Source of the DNA: UBA1858 sp965227695
GTDB lineage: Bacteria > Pseudomonadota > Gammaproteobacteria > UBA4575
NCBI GenBank assembly: GCA_965227695.1
Contig: OZ245760.1
Coordinates: 868,001-932,000, forward strand
Length of the DNA stretch: 64,000 bases
Direction: 5' to 3'
The notes under the pieces were generated by a model. The model searched no databases. It was not told the origin of the DNA and worked only from the letters and a program-made list of their open reading frames with translations. Positions within the stretch are counted from its first letter, which is position 1. Each line of letters opens with the position of its first letter. A program made the position numbers and the translations under genes. Below, piece after piece: positions 41,405-50,229 of this stretch.

Positions 41405-44011
41405 ATGGCTTCGATCGCTAAAGAAATATTATCAGTTAACCTAGAAGACGAGATGCGCAAGTCTTACCTGGATTACGCCATGAGTGTAATCGTTGGACGC
41501 GCGTTACCTGATGTGCGGGATGGCCTCAAGCCAGTTCACCGGCGTGCCTTGTTTGCCATGCATGAGCTGGGTAATGACTGGAACAAGCCCTATAAAAAGT
41601 CTGCACGCGTGGTCGGTGATGTCATCGGTAAATATCATCCTCACGGGGATACCGCTGTTTATGACACGATTGTAAGAATGGCGCAGGATTTCTCCATGCG
41701 CTATCTGCTTGTCGATGGTCAGGGAAACTTTGGCTCGGTCGATGGCGACTCGCCGGCTGCCATGCGGTATACAGAAGTACGCATGTCAAAAATTGCGCAC
41801 GAGGTGCTGTCTGACCTGGACAAGGATACAGTTAATTTTATACCAAATTACGATGAAACCGAGCAGGAACCTTCGGTTCTGCCATCAAGGATACCCAATT
41901 TATTAATCAATGGCTCTTCCGGGATTGCGGTGGGCATGGCAACAAATATCCCGCCACATAACCTGTCTGAAATTGTGGATGCCTGTATTGCCATGATAGA
42001 AAATCCGGAGTTATCGATTCTGGATATCATGGAACTGGTGCCGGGTCCGGACTTCCCCACTGCGGCAATAATTAATGGCAAGAAGGGAATTGTCGATGCT
42101 TATCAGACCGGGCGTGGCAAGATCTATATGCGTGCGCGTAGTCATATAGAAACAGACGAGAAGAATAACCGTGAAACAATAGTTATTACTGAGCTACCTT
42201 ACCAGGTCAATAAGGCAAGACTGATAGAAAAAATAGCTGATCTCGTTAAAGAGAAACGCCTGGAAGGCATTGCGCCGGGCGGGCTGCGCGATGAGTCTGA
42301 TAAAGACGGCATGCGCATAGTCATTGAGCTGCGTCGCGGTGAAGTCAGTGAGGTTATCCTCAATAACTTATATCAGCATACCCAGCTGCAGAGTGTATTT
42401 GGCATCAATATGGTCGCCCTCGTCGATGGCCAGCCACGGCTATTGAATCTTAAACAAATACTGCAGGCTTTCTTGCGTCACAGACGCGAAGTGGTGACAC
42501 GACGCACGATGTTTGAGTTGGGCAAGGCGCGGGACAAGGCACATATTCTTGAGGGCCAGGCCGTGGCCTTGGCGAATATCGATGAAGTGATTGAATTAAT
42601 CAAGGCATCCAGTACTCCTGCGGATGCGAAAGCCGCATTAATTGGCCGTGGGTGGGCGCCAGGTGCTGTAACCGCTATGCTTGAAAAAGCCGGTGCCGAG
42701 GCGTCTCGCCCGGATGGGCTAAACAAGCATCTCGGTTTGATAAATGATGAGTATTTTCTATCAGAATCCCAGGCACAGGCTATTCTTGAGTTACGCCTGC
42801 ATCGTTTGACTGGTCTTGAGCAAGAAAAAATTGTTAAAGACTACAGTGAACTTCTAGCCTACATCGCAGAACTGCTGGCGATACTCGAGAGCCCCGATCG
42901 CCTGATGCAGGTGATTCGCGAGGAACTAGAAGAAATCAAGGAGAAATATGGCGACGGCAGAAAGACAGAAATAACAACAACACGTGTTGATCTGACCATT
43001 GAAGATCTAATTCAGGAAGAGGAAGTGGTGGTGACTCTTTCGCATGCGGGTTATGCCAAAGCACAGCCACTTGACGTCTATCAGGCGCAACGCAGAGGCG
43101 GGCGCGGCAAGGCCGCAACCTCGGTCAAGGAAGAAGATTTTGTTGATAATTTATTTGTTGCCAATACCCATGACACAATTCTGTGTTTTTCCAGTTCTGG
43201 CAAAGTATACTGGCTCAAGGTTTATGAACTGCCACAGTCTGGTCGTACTTCCAGGGGTAAACCAATTGTTAATTTATTGCCACTACAGGAACACGAGCGC
43301 ATAAATGCCATATTACCAGTTAAAGATTTTTCTCAGGATGCATATGTTTTCATGGCAACAAGTCGTGGCACGGTCAAGAAAACTTCTCTCAAGGATTTTT
43401 CGCGTCCGCGCGCGAGTGGAATTATTGCCCTGGACTTGCGTGAAAACGACCATCTGATTGGAGTTGAAATCACCAGCAGCCATCATGATATTATATTGGT
43501 TGCCAGTAGTGGTAAGTCGGTACGCTTTCATGAAACTGACGTCAGGCCCATGGGGCGTACAGCAACCGGTGTGCGCGGAATCAAGATCAGCGAATCAGAT
43601 ACTGTTATATCATTGATATCAATCCACCCGGATGAAGAGGACCAACAGGTGCTGATTGGCACCGAATTCGGTTATGGCAAGCGAACACCGGTCGGTGAGT
43701 TCCCTGTTCAAAAACGCGGCGGACAGGGAGTGATAGCCATACAGACAACCGGACGCAACGGACAGGTTGTTGGTGCAGTACTGGTTTCGGATAACGAAGA
43801 GTCGATGTTAATTACTAATCGCGGTACTCTAGTGCGGACACAAGTCAAAGATATCTCCTCAATGGGTCGAAATACTCAGGGCGTGACGTTGATACGCCTG
43901 AATGAAGGTGAAAAACTGACAGAAATAGAAGAGATTGAATCTTTATCTGATGCGTCGCAAGAACTACAAGAGTCCACTGAAAATCAGGAAAATATCACGC
44001 CGCAGGAGTAA
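41405..44011 (+). CDS. gyrA: DNA gyrase subunit A
   Basis: GyrA cuts and rejoins DNA in the type II topoisomerase that adds negative supercoils. The 868-residue protein has the catalytic Tyr122 (AMRYTE), the quinolone region HPHGDTAVYDTIVRMAQD with Thr83 and Asp87, and a C-terminal beta-pinwheel with the GyrA box QRRGGRG near 555-561. Thr83 is where E. coli has Ser, as in wild-type Pseudomonas. The tail after the pinwheel is acidic (EIEEIESLSD onward). It precedes serC by ten bases, the same order as in Pseudomonas. Confidence 0.98.
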   Translation: MASIAKEILSVNLEDEMRKSYLDYAMSVIVGRALPDVRDGLKPVHRRALFAMHELGNDWNKPYKKSARVVGDVIGKYHPHGDTAVYDTIVRMAQDFSMRYLLVDGQGNFGSVDGDSPAAMRYTEVRMSKIAHEVLSDLDKDTVNFIPNYDETEQEPSVLPSRIPNLLINGSSGIAVGMATNIPPHNLSEIVDACIAMIENPELSILDIMELVPGPDFPTAAIINGKKGIVDAYQTGRGKIYMRARSHIETDEKNNRETIVITELPYQVNKARLIEKIADLVKEKRLEGIAPGGLRDESDKDGMRIVIELRRGEVSEVILNNLYQHTQLQSVFGINMVALVDGQPRLLNLKQILQAFLRHRREVVTRRTMFELGKARDKAHILEGQAVALANIDEVIELIKASSTPADAKAALIGRGWAPGAVTAMLEKAGAEASRPDGLNKHLGLINDEYFLSESQAQAILELRLHRLTGLEQEKIVKDYSELLAYIAELLAILESPDRLMQVIREELEEIKEKYGDGRKTEITTTRVDLTIEDLIQEEEVVVTLSHAGYAKAQPLDVYQAQRRGGRGKAATSVKEEDFVDNLFVANTHDTILCFSSSGKVYWLKVYELPQSGRTSRGKPIVNLLPLQEHERINAILPVKDFSQDAYVFMATSRGTVKKTSLKDFSRPRASGIIALDLRENDHLIGVEITSSHHDIILVASSGKSVRFHETDVRPMGRTATGVRGIKISESDTVISLISIHPDEEDQQVLIGTEFGYGKRTPVGEFPVQKRGGQGVIAIQTTGRNGQVVGAVLVSDNEESMLITNRGTLVRTQVKDISSMGRNTQGVTLIRLNEGEKLTEIEEIESLSDASQELQESTENQENITPQE

Positions 44012-44021
44012 TTAATCAATT

Positions 44022-45101
44022 GTGAGCAGCCAAGCACAACACTATTTTGGTGCCGGCCCAGCAGCACTTCCCTATCAGGTAAAAAAACAAGTTCAGCAGG
44101 ATGTTCTGAATTACCAGAATAGTGGTATTTCGATCATGGAGCTTAGCCATCGATCAGACGCTTTTCTTGAGATTATTAATCAGTCAAAAAAATTGCTGCG
44201 TGAGATTTACACGTTACCGGATCAATATAAGATTTTATTTATGGCAGGTGGCGCAACGCTGCAATTTGATGCGATACCACTCAATCTTGCGGGCACATTT
44301 AACCATGCATGTTATCTGGATACAGGTTTTTGGTCACGCAGGTCAGGAAAACTGGCCAGTAAATTTATTGATGTTAAATACATTGAAGGGCTTGAGGTTT
44401 GCCAAGGCAAGTGGTGTTGCAAACCGGAAAAATACTGGCAACCTTCCTCCAATAGTGCCTATTTACACGTCACTCCTAATGAAACGATCAGCGGTGTCGC
44501 GTTTGTTGGTGTTGGCGACATTAAAATACCTGTGGTTGCAGATCTAACATCCTGTATTCTGATGCAAGAGCTGAATGTTTCAGAGTTTGATGTAATGTAT
44601 GCGGCAACACAAAAATCTCTCGGGATTGCCGGCCTCTCCGTCATTATCATCGATCAGGATCTGCTTGAGCGTGTATCAGGAAAAACGCCTGATTTATTAC
44701 GCTATGATTTACATGTTAACAATAATTCCATAGTCAACACTGCACCAGTATTTGCCTGTTATGTCACAAATCTTATGTTGCAATGGGTCAAACAACAGGG
44801 TGGACTGACTGCGATGGTGAAGCTGGCAAAACAGCGCGCAGCACTAATTTACGACGCGGTAGATAGGAGTAATCATTTCTCTAATTCGGTTTGTGATCAG
44901 AATCGATCATCCATTAATGTCGTGTTTGATGCCTGTGACCGCAAGTCGCAGCACGTTCAGAGATTGATTGAACTCGCCGAAAAAGAAGGTTTAACAGGCT
45001 TACAGGGGCACCGTTCGGTCGGTGGCGTGCGGGTCAGCATGTATAATGGAACGCCTCTCGAAGCAGTTTATAAACTGGCCGATTTGATAACTATGGTGTG
45101 A
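44022..45101 (+). CDS. serC: Phosphoserine aminotransferase
   Basis: SerC is a PLP enzyme that makes phosphoserine, and also acts in pyridoxal phosphate synthesis. The 359-residue protein starts at GTG 44022 and has HYFGAGPAALPYQV, GISIMELSHRSD, MAGGATLQFDAIPLNL and the Schiff-base Lys in VMYAATQKSLGIAGLSVII. GLQGHRSVGGVRVSMYNG closes the protein. It follows gyrA closely. In Pseudomonas pheA comes next; here the exopolysaccharide locus begins instead. Confidence 0.96.
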   Translation: MSSQAQHYFGAGPAALPYQVKKQVQQDVLNYQNSGISIMELSHRSDAFLEIINQSKKLLREIYTLPDQYKILFMAGGATLQFDAIPLNLAGTFNHACYLDTGFWSRRSGKLASKFIDVKYIEGLEVCQGKWCCKPEKYWQPSSNSAYLHVTPNETISGVAFVGVGDIKIPVVADLTSCILMQELNVSEFDVMYAATQKSLGIAGLSVIIIDQDLLERVSGKTPDLLRYDLHVNNNSIVNTAPVFACYVTNLMLQWVKQQGGLTAMVKLAKQRAALIYDAVDRSNHFSNSVCDQNRSSINVVFDACDRKSQHVQRLIELAEKEGLTGLQGHRSVGGVRVSMYNGTPLEAVYKLADLITMV

Positions 45102-45244
45102 CTCATTTGCTTGCTGTTGCGGAGGGTTACTACTGCCCCGCATATCCATGATGTTACCGGGTTTTATGCTTGAGAGTGTGTAATGTTAGCTAATGAACAC
45201 ACCCTGTTCCATTTGCAGGCTATATTGTTAATTGCTGTCCTTAA

Positions 45245-46252
45245 CTATACGCCGTAATATTCTCTGTACCATTTGACAAAGTTGGCAATACCATCTTCTA
45301 CTCTGGTTTGCGGTTTGTAGTCTACATCTTTTACCAGTGCGTCAACATTGGCATAAGTATCAGGAACGTCCCCGGGCTGCAGTGGCAGCAGATTTTGTAT
45401 CGCTTTTTTGCCGAGGCAGTCCTCCAGAACTGCGATGTAGTGACGCAGTTCAACAGGCTGATTATTGCCGATATTATAAAGCCTGTACGGTGCCTTGCTG
45501 CTGGCAGGGTCCGGGTTGTCTCCGGTCCATTCTTTGTCAGGCTGCGGAATATGGTCTAAAGTGCGAATCACACCTTCGACAATATCATCTATATATGTGA
45601 AGTCGCGGCGATGATTGCCATAGTTGAAAACGTCAATGGGCTTATCCGCGAGGATATTTTTAGTAAATAAAAATAATGCCATATCAGGTCTGCCCCACGG
45701 TCCATATACTGTGAAAAAACGCAGGCCGGTGGTGGGAATCTGGTATAGATGTGAATAAGTATGCGCCATTAGCTCATTGGATTTCTTGGTCGCTGCATAC
45801 AGGCTAACCGGGTGGTCTACATTATTATGCACCGAGAATGGCATGTTGGTATTTGCTCCGTAAACAGAGCTGCTGGATGCATAAACCAGGTGTTCAACAT
45901 CATTGTGACGACAGGCCTCCAGGATATTGATAAAGCCAACTATATTTGTATCAATGTAAGCATAAGGGTTTTCAAGTGAATATCTTACACCGGCCTGGGC
46001 GGCCAGGTTGACAACGCGATCCGGCTTGTGTGTTTTGAACACATCCATGATGGCGTCCCTGTCTTCGAGGTTGATGCGTGCCTCCGTGAAATTCTCATGA
46101 CCTGAAATTTTAGCAAGCCGTGCTTCTTTCAGAGTAACATCATAGTAATCATTTAAATTGTCTATACCGATGACTTGATCGCCGCGGTTTAGAAGTTTCC
46201 CGGATAGATTGTTACCGATAAATCCGGCTGAACCAGTGACTATTACTTTCAT
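45245..46252 (-). CDS. NAD-dependent nucleotide-sugar epimerase, UDP-glucuronate 4-epimerase-like
   Basis: The 335-residue SDR epimerase begins MKVIVTGSAGFIGNNLSGKL with the Rossmann motif and IDNLNDYYDVTLKEARL, typical of UDP-glucuronate 4-epimerases. Catalytic residues lie in YASSSSVYG and the YAATKK motif (SLYAATKKSNELMAHTYSHL). Because a TviB-type dehydrogenase is encoded 26 bases upstream, UDP-GlcNAcA to UDP-GalNAcA is also possible. It supplies acidic sugar for the exopolysaccharide locus that begins on the other strand. Confidence 0.9.
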   Translation of the reverse strand: MKVIVTGSAGFIGNNLSGKLLNRGDQVIGIDNLNDYYDVTLKEARLAKISGHENFTEARINLEDRDAIMDVFKTHKPDRVVNLAAQAGVRYSLENPYAYIDTNIVGFINILEACRHNDVEHLVYASSSSVYGANTNMPFSVHNNVDHPVSLYAATKKSNELMAHTYSHLYQIPTTGLRFFTVYGPWGRPDMALFLFTKNILADKPIDVFNYGNHRRDFTYIDDIVEGVIRTLDHIPQPDKEWTGDNPDPASSKAPYRLYNIGNNQPVELRHYIAVLEDCLGKKAIQNLLPLQPGDVPDTYANVDALVKDVDYKPQTRVEDGIANFVKWYREYYGV

Positions 46253-46278
46253 AGGATAATTATACGTGTTGTTTTAAT

Positions 46279-47556
46279 TTATAAGCGTGCATCAACTTCC
46301 TGTTTGGGGAAGATATGTTTAACATCGAATAAAATATGTTTTTGTTTGCCTAGTGCACGAATTTCATCAATACCCATTGCGACAAACTCATTATGAGCCA
46401 CGGCGACGACAATAGCGTCATAGCAGTTCTTTGTCAGTTCCGAAATGGGCGTAATGCCGTATTCCTTTTGTGCTTCTTGCGGATCCACCCAGGGGTCGTA
46501 AACATCAACGATTGAATGATAATTTTCAAACTCGCGCACGATATCTACAACGCGTGTGTTGCGGACATCCGGGCAGTTTTCCTTGAAGGTGAAACCAAGA
46601 ATCAATATCCTTGAGTCAACAGCATGTATTTTGTTTCGTGTCATTAACTTTATGACCGATTCAGCGACATATGGCCCCATGCTGTCATTTATCCGACGCC
46701 CGGATAAAATCATTTCAGGGTTGTACCCGATCGCCTGGGCTTTGTGAGTCAGGTAATACGGGTCGACGCCTATACAATGGCCGCCTACCAGGCCCGGGCG
46801 AAACGGTAGAAAATTCCATTTGGTGCCAGCCGCTTCCAGAACTTCAATAGTGTCAATATCCATACGATTGAAAATCAGTGCCAATTCATTAATTAATGCA
46901 ATATTGACATCTCGCTGTGTATTTTCGATGACTTTTGCAGCCTCCGCGACTTTTATGCTGCTTGCCAGGAATGTACCTGCTGTAATAATGGAGGCATACA
47001 CATCGTTAACAAATTTTGCGACTTCCGCAGTTGAGCCGGAAGTAACCTTTTTAATTGTTGGCAGACGGTGTTGCTTATCACCTGGATTAATTCGTTCCGG
47101 GCTGTATCCGACATAAAAATCTTTATTGAATACCAGGCCTGATTCTTTCTCAATGATGGGCACGCAAATTTCCTCGGTCGCACCCGGGAATACGGTCGAC
47201 TCGAATACGACAATTGCGTCTTTGGATATAACCCTGCCGAGTAGCGAAGAGGCACTCTTCAAAGGTGTCAGGTCTGGCTGCTTATGTTCATCAATGGGAG
47301 TGGGAACAGTGACAATGAAAAAATTGCATTCACGTAAATCATCAGTTTGTGAGGAGTAGCTTAACAATTTTGCGTTAGTCAGTTCATCGGAGTCGACTTC
47401 CAGGGTTTTATCTGTTCCGTTTTCTAACTCTTTTATACGGTCGTGATTAATATCAAAGCCAAGAGTTTTGATTTTTTGTCCAAATTCGACCGCGAGAGGC
47501 AGACCAACGTAACCAAGTCCAATAACGCCAATATGTATATTGTCTATTGAGTGCAT
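46279..47556 (-). CDS. UDP-N-acetylglucosamine 6-dehydrogenase, TviB/WbpA type
   Basis: This enzyme oxidises C6 of a UDP-sugar in two steps. The 425-residue protein has IGVIGLGYVGLPLAVEFG (NAD site), VESTVFPGATEE region (VFESTVFPG), and the catalytic Cys in GLVGGHCIGVDPYYLTHKAQ. ENTQRDVNIALINELALIF contains the family Lys/Asn set. Similarity to Vi-antigen TviB suggests UDP-GlcNAc as substrate rather than UDP-glucose. With the epimerase downstream it makes an acidic sugar precursor. It is divergent from the sugar transferase gene across a 290-base region. Confidence 0.92.
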   Translation of the reverse strand: MHSIDNIHIGVIGLGYVGLPLAVEFGQKIKTLGFDINHDRIKELENGTDKTLEVDSDELTNAKLLSYSSQTDDLRECNFFIVTVPTPIDEHKQPDLTPLKSASSLLGRVISKDAIVVFESTVFPGATEEICVPIIEKESGLVFNKDFYVGYSPERINPGDKQHRLPTIKKVTSGSTAEVAKFVNDVYASIITAGTFLASSIKVAEAAKVIENTQRDVNIALINELALIFNRMDIDTIEVLEAAGTKWNFLPFRPGLVGGHCIGVDPYYLTHKAQAIGYNPEMILSGRRINDSMGPYVAESVIKLMTRNKIHAVDSRILILGFTFKENCPDVRNTRVVDIVREFENYHSIVDVYDPWVDPQEAQKEYGITPISELTKNCYDAIVVAVAHNEFVAMGIDEIRALGKQKHILFDVKHIFPKQEVDARL

Positions 47557-47622
47557 AAACGATTAAAGAGTGAGTGATTAAAATTTGATGGGTACTGTAT
47601 TTAAATGTCCACGGGTTTTCTA

Positions 47623-47642
47623 TGAACTTGCTAACAAGTTCA
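47623..47642. promoter_or_regulatory. Perfect 8-4-8 inverted repeat upstream of the dehydrogenase
   Basis: TGAACTTG-CTAA-CAAGTTCA lies 67 bases before the minus-strand dehydrogenase start and 205 bases before the plus-strand sugar transferase start. The spacing suits an operator for one or both. The rest of the 290-base divergent region (47557-47846) is AT-rich and without a gene. Confidence 0.5.
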
Positions 47643-47846
47643 GCAAATATACCACATAAAATGCGTAAACTTCTGTTATTACGAAAGTTTGACTTCAATC
47701 ACAAATACTACGCCTGCTTTTAAAGCACAATAAGCAAAATCCTATTTAAGTGATGTTTTTCGCGGACAAGTGAAAATAAATGCTTAGACTCGCAGTACCT
47801 TCGAGAGGAAATTTAAATTATACAAAGACTGACTGAGAGGCACTCA

Positions 47847-49256
47847 TTGTCTTCTATTAAATTATTCAATCACCATATCAGCTTTCCCGTTGCCTTGCTG
47901 GTGCTATTTCAGGCGCTGGTCTGTTACGTGAGTTTATTCGCAGCATCAAGTATACGTTTTTATGATCTGGGTGGTTTGGAGTATGCCCGGGGAGAGGTAT
48001 ATTCATTACATGCGAGCAGCCTATTGGTAGCAATATTGATTATAGTCGTGATGCTGGCTATGGGGCTGTACCAGGCGCAGCGGCGAGAAATAATCTGGAA
48101 TGTGCTCAATAGAATCACTACAGCTTTTATTGTTGCATCACTGGTTCTGTCAATCATTTTTTTCATGTTTCCAGAGATGTACTTTGGGCGTGGACTATTT
48201 GTGCTGACACTATTGATAGCATTCATTGGCGTTATTGCTACGCGACTGATTTTTGAATCCTGGGTCGATAAACACACTCTTAACAAGAAAGTGCTCATAC
48301 TGGGTGTGGGTGACAAGGCTAAATGGGTGAATAATTTGCGTCGTCGAGCCGATCAGCGTGGAATTTCCATCGCGGGTTTCTATAATCCGGCCAGTGAGGA
48401 TATCTGTGTTGACGAAAAGCGCGTCATATCGGCAGATATGCCACTGGATGAGTATGTATTAAAGAATAATATTGATGAAATTGTCGTTGCAATGACCGAG
48501 CGACGGCGTCAATTCCCAGCCAAAGAACTTATCAATTGTCGTTTGAGTGGGGTTGATGTCATTGAGCTCCCGACATTTCTCGAAAGACAGATGTCCCGTG
48601 TTTATACCGAGCTGCTCGATCCAAGCTGGATAATATACTCGGACGGTTTCAAGCGCAGTGGATTCAAGGCGCTAACTACGCGCGGGTTTGATATTTTTGC
48701 CAGCCTTACCATGCTGTTTTTTACCTTTCCTTTACTGTTGGCCAGTGTTATTGCGATTGTGATTGAAAGCAAGGGAAAAGGTACTGTTTTTTATAAACAA
48801 ACACGGGTAGGGCAGGGTAATAAGCCTTTTCAACTTCTTAAATTCAGAAGTATGTGTGAAAACGCTGAAGCAGGCGTTGGTGCACAGTGGGCTGTCAAAA
48901 ATGATGCGCGTGTAACGCGGGTAGGCAAAATTCTCCGCAAATATCGCATTGATGAGTTACCCCAGCTATTAAATATTCTGAAAGGTGAAATGAGTCTTGT
49001 CGGGCCGCGCCCTGAGCGGCCCGAATTCGTAGAGAAGCTCTCGGATAAGATACCTTTCTACAGTGAGCGGCACAGGGTAAAGCCTGGTTTGGCAGGCTGG
49101 GCACAAATGCGCTATCCCTATGGCAGTTCTGAAAACGATGCCATGGAGAAGCTAAAGTATGATTTATATTATGTGAAGAACAGTAGCCTGATTTTCAATT
49201 TGGCAATATTGGTGCAAACAGCAGAAATTGTGTTGTGGGGCAAAGGCGCACGCTGA
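47847..49256 (+). CDS. Undecaprenyl-phosphate sugar phosphotransferase of the PEP-CTERM/EpsH-type EPS cluster
   Basis: The 469-residue membrane protein starts the polysaccharide by moving a sugar phosphate to undecaprenyl phosphate. It has four N-terminal membrane helices (to about 120), a Rossmann-like middle (KKVLILGVGDKAKWV), one more helix (FDIFASLTMLFFTFPLLLAS) and a sugar transferase domain with KQTRVGQGNKPFQLLKFRSM, KYRIDELPQLLNILKGEMSL and VGPRPERPEFV. This layout is that of the EpsB-type transferases in exosortase-linked clusters. It starts at TTG 47847 with GAGAGG ahead, as no ATG fits. Confidence 0.92.
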   Translation: MSSIKLFNHHISFPVALLVLFQALVCYVSLFAASSIRFYDLGGLEYARGEVYSLHASSLLVAILIIVVMLAMGLYQAQRREIIWNVLNRITTAFIVASLVLSIIFFMFPEMYFGRGLFVLTLLIAFIGVIATRLIFESWVDKHTLNKKVLILGVGDKAKWVNNLRRRADQRGISIAGFYNPASEDICVDEKRVISADMPLDEYVLKNNIDEIVVAMTERRRQFPAKELINCRLSGVDVIELPTFLERQMSRVYTELLDPSWIIYSDGFKRSGFKALTTRGFDIFASLTMLFFTFPLLLASVIAIVIESKGKGTVFYKQTRVGQGNKPFQLLKFRSMCENAEAGVGAQWAVKNDARVTRVGKILRKYRIDELPQLLNILKGEMSLVGPRPERPEFVEKLSDKIPFYSERHRVKPGLAGWAQMRYPYGSSENDAMEKLKYDLYYVKNSSLIFNLAILVQTAEIVLWGKGAR

Positions 49257-49304
49257 TATACAGGATTGCCGGGCGGGGATTTTGATTAAACATGAAAATT
49301 ATTG

Positions 49305-49338
49305 CCGGATTTATATGTATAAAATATTTTTTATCCGG
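49305..49338. repeat. Inverted repeat after the sugar transferase gene
   Basis: CCGGAT (49305-49310) and ATCCGG (49333-49338) face each other across 22 AT-rich bases. It lies 48 bases past the stop and about 190 bases before the export lipoprotein start. A weak terminator or regulatory dyad is possible; the arms are short. Confidence 0.3.
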
Positions 49339-49528
49339 AAATTTGTGCACATTATCCCAGTAAAGCTGAATAAATATGGGTCTAATACACAAACATAAAT
49401 AGAGACAGAGATAGATCACAGATCTTGCAATAATTTTATTTGCCTTCAGCTAATTGAATGAATGTCACAACCAGCGGGTCATACAACACCATACAATTTG
49501 CTAAAACATAGTTAACTTGGAGACACAA

Positions 49529-50158
49529 ATGAAACAAATTTTCAACCAAAGCGCACTTTCGTTATTCCTGTCAGTTGCGGGTATATTTATGTTGGCAGGC
49601 TGTACGTCAACACCGGTAACGACTGATGTGGCAGAAGTCCCCAGCGAACCTGTGTCTGAATACCGGATTGGTCCTGGCGATGAATTAAAAGTGTTCGTGT
49701 GGGAGCATGATGATCTCTCGGTAACTGTGCCTGTCAGGCCGGATGGACGAATTTCAACGCCTTTGGTTGAGGATATGGTTGCCGAAGGTAAAACACCGAC
49801 ACAACTGGCAGATGATATCGAGAAAACTCTTGCAGAGTATGTAAGAGCGCCAGTGGTTAGCGTCATCGTGCAGCAGTTTGTTGGTCAGTTCAGCAAGCAG
49901 ATAAGAGTCGTCGGTCAGGCGAAAAATCCTCAGGCATTATCTTATCGTGAAGGGATAACACTGCTTGATGTCATGATTGAGGTCGGTGGTATGACTGAAT
50001 TTGCATCGGGTAACCGTTCAAAAATTGTTCGTCGTGAAGGGGGAACGCAAACAGAAATGCCAGTGCGTCTTTCAGATCTTATGAAAAAAGGCATGATAGA
50101 TAACAATGTTGCAATGCGACCGGGTGATGTTCTGATTATTCCTGAGTCTATCTTTTAA
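49529..50158 (+). CDS. Polysaccharide export lipoprotein (Wza-like)
   Basis: The 209-residue protein has a lipoprotein signal with lipobox LAGC, then the polysaccharide export domain YRIGPGDELKVFVWEHDDLS and VPVRPDGRISTPLVEDM, and SLBB-like repeats (IRVVGQAKNPQALSYREGIT). It forms the outer part of the export channel. It is shorter than Wza (379), the usual size for the exosortase-linked form. The frame opens four codons earlier, but ATG 49529 with TTGGAG ahead is preferred. It heads the plus-strand run wza-wzz-kinase. Confidence 0.92.
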   Translation: MKQIFNQSALSLFLSVAGIFMLAGCTSTPVTTDVAEVPSEPVSEYRIGPGDELKVFVWEHDDLSVTVPVRPDGRISTPLVEDMVAEGKTPTQLADDIEKTLAEYVRAPVVSVIVQQFVGQFSKQIRVVGQAKNPQALSYREGITLLDVMIEVGGMTEFASGNRSKIVRREGGTQTEMPVRLSDLMKKGMIDNNVAMRPGDVLIIPESIF

Positions 50159-50229
50159 TCAGCAAGATTGAATGTGTAAAAGAGCTACATAACCAAAAAT
50201 ATAATCACTAACAAATAGAGTTTGAGCTT

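Noticed and set aside
49257..49528. Sigma-54 type promoter (GG-N10-GC), since exosortase-type EPS loci are often RpoN-controlled
   Set aside because: Checked here and before the other EPS genes by eye; no site with both the GG and GC elements at correct spacing and TGGCAC-like flanks was found.
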